Translations under genes and position numbers: made by a program | Part shown: positions 61,371 to 64,000 of the stretch, one piece after another | How the letters are laid out: every line of letters starts with the position of its first letter | Numbering within the stretch: the first letter of the stretch is position 1 | Notes under the pieces: model-generated | The model's input: only the letters and a program-made list of their open reading frames with translations | The model's database searches: none | Told to the model about the DNA's origin: nothing | NCBI GenBank assembly: GCA_963788935.1 | Contig: CAWBIM010000017.1 | Span: 124,001 to 188,000 of the forward strand | Length of the DNA: 64,000 bases | From: JAOPZW01 sp963788935 | Lineage (GTDB): Bacteria > Actinomycetota > Thermoleophilia > Solirubrobacterales > Solirubrobacteraceae | Reading direction: 5' to 3'

Positions 61371-61708
61371 CCGTCGTCCTCGAGCAGCGCGAGCACCCGC
61401 TTGGGCGCGCGCGTGCGCCACGCGTCGGTCAGGAGCTCCGTGAGCTCCTCGCGGTCGACCGCGGCGAGGCGGACGAGCACGCTCGGGTAGCCGTCGTAGT
61501 GGGGGATCGTGAAGAACTTCTCGGGCTCGGCGCGGATGAGGAAGTCCTTCTCGGCCTCGTCCGCGGTGCGGACCATCAGCACGCCGGGCTCGCGGATCCG
61601 CGCGAACAGCTTGTCCTTCACCCGGAAGCCGGGCGTCCCGTAGGAGGAGCGCTCGGAGGTCTCCGGCAGCGCCAGCGCGATCGCCCGGACGTCATCCTCG
61701 CTCGCCAT
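61367..61708 (-). CDS. MmcQ/YjbR-family protein
   Basis: 113 aa. VRAIALALPETSERSSYGTP, FRVKDKLFARIREPGVLMVR, FFTIPHYDGYPSVLVRLAAV and ELTELLTDAWRTRAPKRVLA are family segments, related to the protein encoded at 57848 but clearly distinct. It lies just downstream of the DipZ-like gene on the same strand. Role unknown. Confidence 0.85.
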   Translation of the reverse strand: MASEDDVRAIALALPETSERSSYGTPGFRVKDKLFARIREPGVLMVRTADEAEKDFLIRAEPEKFFTIPHYDGYPSVLVRLAAVDREELTELLTDAWRTRAPKRVLALLEDDG

Positions 61709-61733
61709 GCGCGGATCGTCGCAGGCGCCGCGC

Positions 61734-63471
61734 TCAGCCGAACGTGAACGCGAAGCCCGAGATCCCGGGGGCGAAGCGCAGCGTGAGGCGGTGGCGCTGA
61801 TTGCCCGGCAACGAGACGAGCGCATACAGGCGCTGGCCGGTGACCGTGACGCGGCCGCCGTGCACGTCCGCCCCCGCCTGGCGCGCGGTCACCGGGCGCC
61901 CGTCGAGCAGGACCTGCACGTCCCGGGGCCGGCGCCCCTGCGAGCCGAGGACGAGGTAGACGTTCTTGGCCCGGACCTCGGCGTCGATCGTCGCGCCCGC
62001 GCCGGAGGTGGCCGCCTGCCCGCCGATCGTCCACTCGCCGCCGTAGCGCGAACGCGTTCAGCGCGAGGTCGCCCTCGACGCCCGGGTACTCGTGGCGGCC
62101 GGACTTCGGCTGGCCGGCGAGCCAGCCCTGCGCCCGCGCCGTGCCGAGGTACGTCTCGGGCGAGGTCGCGCGCGACGGCACGACGACGTCCTTCGGCCGC
62201 GCGCCGGCACCGAGCGCGTCGTGCCCGGCCTCGGCGAGGACCGAGCGGATCGCCGCCTCGGTCTTGTCGTAGTCGCCCTCGCCGATGCCCGCGTAGCGGA
62301 CCTGGCCTGTGCGGTCGATCAGGTAGTCGGCCGGCCAGTACTGGTTCCCGTAGGCGTTCCAGGTGCCCATCGCGTTGTCCTGGGCGACGGGGTAGCGGAT
62401 GCCGAGCCGCTTGATCGCGTTCGCGACGTTGCCCGCGTCGTGCTCGAAGGCGAACTCGGGCGTGTGGACGCCGACGATCGTCAGCCCGGCGGCGCGGTAC
62501 TTGCGGTCCCAGGCCTCGAGGTAGGGCAGCGTGCGCAGGCAGTTGATGCAGGTGTAGGTCCAGAAGTCGACGAGGACCGCGCCGCGGCCGCGCAGGGCGG
62601 CGAGCGTCTGCGGCCGGTCGCCGGGGGTGTTGAACCAGCGCTCGTTGTCCGTGAACCCGGGCGCGCGGCCGAGCTTCGGCAGCGCGCCGCTCGCGTCCGC
62701 CGTGATCCCGGCCGGCACGGGCGTCGTGAACTTGGGCTTGCGGTCGTTGATCACGTGCAGCCGGCGGGTCACGGCGTCCGAGCGCTCGAGCGACGCCGTC
62801 AGGCTGACCTCGGGGATCTGGCGCGCGACGAACTGGTCGAAGCTCACGTCGACGTTCGTGACGATGAGCAGCGCGGTCGCGAGCATGACCGCGCCCATCC
62901 CCCGCTGGAGCGCCGCGCCGCGGCCCGCGGCGCGCAGGCGGTCGACGACCCGCCGCCCGCCCAAGCAGAGCGCGAGGAGCACGATCGCCGACCCGAGCGC
63001 GTAGGCGAGGGCGACCGCCACGGACCGCCCGCTCGCCGCGCTCACGGTGATGACCGCGGCGAGCACCGGCCCCGCGCACGGCGTGTAGACGAACCCCAGG
63101 GCGGCGCCGACGAGCAGGCCCGAGGCGAAGCCGTCGCCCCGCGTGCGCGGCCCGAACCGCGACAGCCGCGCGAGCGGCGCCTCGAGCCGCGCCGCGACGG
63201 CGGGGAACAGCAGCGCGATCCCGAAGCCCGCGAGCACGACGACCGCGACCGCCCGCAGCGGGTCCGTCCCGAGCCCGACCCCGCCGACGACCTCGGCGAT
63301 CCCGACGATCGTCACGGTGAAGGTCACCGTCAGGCCGACCACGACGCCGAGCGGCCGCCGTCGCCCGCCCACGCCGCCGGCCGACAGGACCGCCGGGAGG
63401 ACCGGCAGCACGCAGGGGCTCAGCGCCGTTCCGGCACCGGCCAGCAGGGCGAACCCGAGGAGCAGCAGCAT
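61734..63471 (-). CDS. DipZ-like membrane thiol-redox protein (CcdA + thioredoxin + C-terminal domain), apparent 1-bp insertion
   Basis: Reconstructed 578 aa. A CcdA/DsbD-type membrane part of six or so helices (GTALSPCVLPVLPAVLSAGG with its Cys, VYTPCAGPVLAAVITVSA with the partner Cys), then a TlpA/thioredoxin-like domain with the CxxC in WTYTCINCLRTLPYLE and GTWNAYGNQYWPADYLIDR, then the DipZ C-terminal beta domain (NVYLVLGSQGRRP-like, RLYALVSLPGNQRHRLTLRF). The frame breaks at about 62046-62052. It carries electrons across the membrane to extracytoplasmic thiols. TACCGT ends 11 bp before the ATG. Confidence 0.87.
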
Positions 63472-63567
63472 CGCGCCGGAAGACGGTAGTCCGCCCGGCG
63501 CGCCGGTACGCCGGTCGAGCGCATGGGCAACGCCGCACCACGCCGACTGACGCGTCGTCGTACGCGG

Positions 63568-64000
63568 CTACGCGTCTTCGATACGGACGCTGCCGGGGAC
63601 CGGCGCGATGCGTGTGCCGTCCCATCTGTGGCGCGTGATGCGAAACGCGCTCGGACAGCAGTTCGCGTCGGTGGTCCGGTGCAGGCTTTCCCGGGTCTCG
63701 ATCTCCGGGAGTCCCCCGGTGCCTGTGACGATCCGGGTCACGACGAAGACGACGTACGCGTAGCCGGGCTCGGGATCACCACCGTTCCGGAAGTCGAAGA
63801 TCCGGCGGGCGGTGGTCCCCGTCCATTGCGACACCCCGAACATCGTGGGCGAGGAGACGGTGCCACCGACGGTTCCGAGTTCATAGGCGATCTCGGGGAT
63901 ACCGTCGCCCGTGAAGTCGACCAGTCGCGTCCGCCCGACGCTCCACCCGTAGGGCAATCTCGTCTGACGAAACGGCGTCAGGGCCTGCCTGCGGGAGCCA
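63568..64000 (-). CDS. FG-GAP/VCBS-like secreted protein, C-terminal part (cut by window edge)
   Basis: The frame is open to the right-hand edge, so the N-terminus is missing; 144 codons are visible. TRLVDFTGDGIPEIAYELG is a calcium-binding FG-GAP/VCBS-type loop, followed by a beta-rich stretch (MFGVSQWTGTTARRIFDF) and a CC pair (ANCCPSAF). This suggests the end of a secreted beta-propeller or a repeat-containing protein. Function unknown. Confidence 0.6.
   Translation of the reverse strand, partial: GSRRQALTPFRQTRLPYGWSVGRTRLVDFTGDGIPEIAYELGTVGGTVSSPTMFGVSQWTGTTARRIFDFRNGGDPEPGYAYVVFVVTRIVTGTGGLPEIETRESLHRTTDANCCPSAFRITRHRWDGTRIAPVPGSVRIEDA

Noticed and set aside
58340..61747. Very long open frame (over 1100 codons) across the aldo/keto reductase and transpeptidase genes
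   Set aside because: It is an artefact of high GC. Real genes with recognisable motifs occupy the other frames, and this frame is Arg/Asp/Gly-rich with no family similarity.

Overview
The window looks like chromosomal DNA of a very high-GC actinobacterium (roughly 70-75% G+C by eye, strong C/G at third codon positions). The gene set (F420-dependent reductase, APH-like kinases, ECF sigma factor with a DGPF partner, CtaG, DipZ-like protein, dCTP deaminase, many SDR, AKR and GNAT enzymes) fits class Thermoleophilia, order Solirubrobacterales. That placement is inference. No rRNA, tRNA, CRISPR array, prophage or insertion sequence was found.

Layout. 0-3.6 kb: a ribose/xylose-type sugar ABC importer (ATPase cut by the window edge, permease, lipoprotein binding protein) divergent from a ROK regulator, with a palindromic operator between them. 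3.6-13.2 kb: EamA transporter, Fpg/Nei glycosylase, HD-GYP protein, CoA-disulfide-reductase-like enzyme, GNAT, SixA, a secreted TIM-barrel glycosidase, an APH-family kinase and CtaG. 13.2-21.3 kb: aldehyde dehydrogenase, YciI/ECF sigma pair, F420 reductase / QueA-like / SDR operon, and a NarL-type two-component pair. 21.3-30.6 kb: a cluster of inverted 19-mers, cyclophilin, zinc-ribbon membrane protein, DEAD-box helicase, quinone oxidoreductase, PfkB kinase, dCTP deaminase, citrate synthase, O-methyltransferase. 30.7-44.1 kb: mixed housekeeping and accessory genes, including an AbiEi/DUF559 protein, an Orn/Lys/Arg decarboxylase, MetF, an M29 aminopeptidase, an ATP-dependent DNA ligase and a TetR gene with a double operator.

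44.2-55.5 kb is the most coherent block. It holds three transcription units: (i) small protein, acyl-CoA dehydrogenase, ADP-forming acyl-CoA synthetase, FAD amine oxidase; (ii) Rieske oxygenase and TetR regulator; (iii) a PotDBCA-type polyamine/quaternary-amine ABC importer. Units (i) and (ii) diverge from one palindrome, and a 14/18-identical palindrome lies at the putative promoter of unit (iii). I read this as a TetR-controlled uptake and catabolism regulon for a nitrogenous cation.

55.8-64 kb: APH(6)-like kinase, a secreted collagen-like/Hcp fusion, two YjbR proteins, two aldo/keto reductases, an L,D-transpeptidase, a DipZ-like thiol-redox protein, and an FG-GAP-like fragment running off the end.

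Two features run through the window. First, more than twenty start codons have a TANNNT hexamer ending 6-12 nt upstream, which suggests that leaderless or nearly leaderless mRNAs are common; where a clear Shine-Dalgarno is seen the leader is longer. Second, about eleven apparent single-base frameshifts break otherwise well-conserved genes, mostly in GC-rich stretches. These look more like residual sequencing indels than real pseudogenes, and I describe the affected genes as reconstructed proteins.
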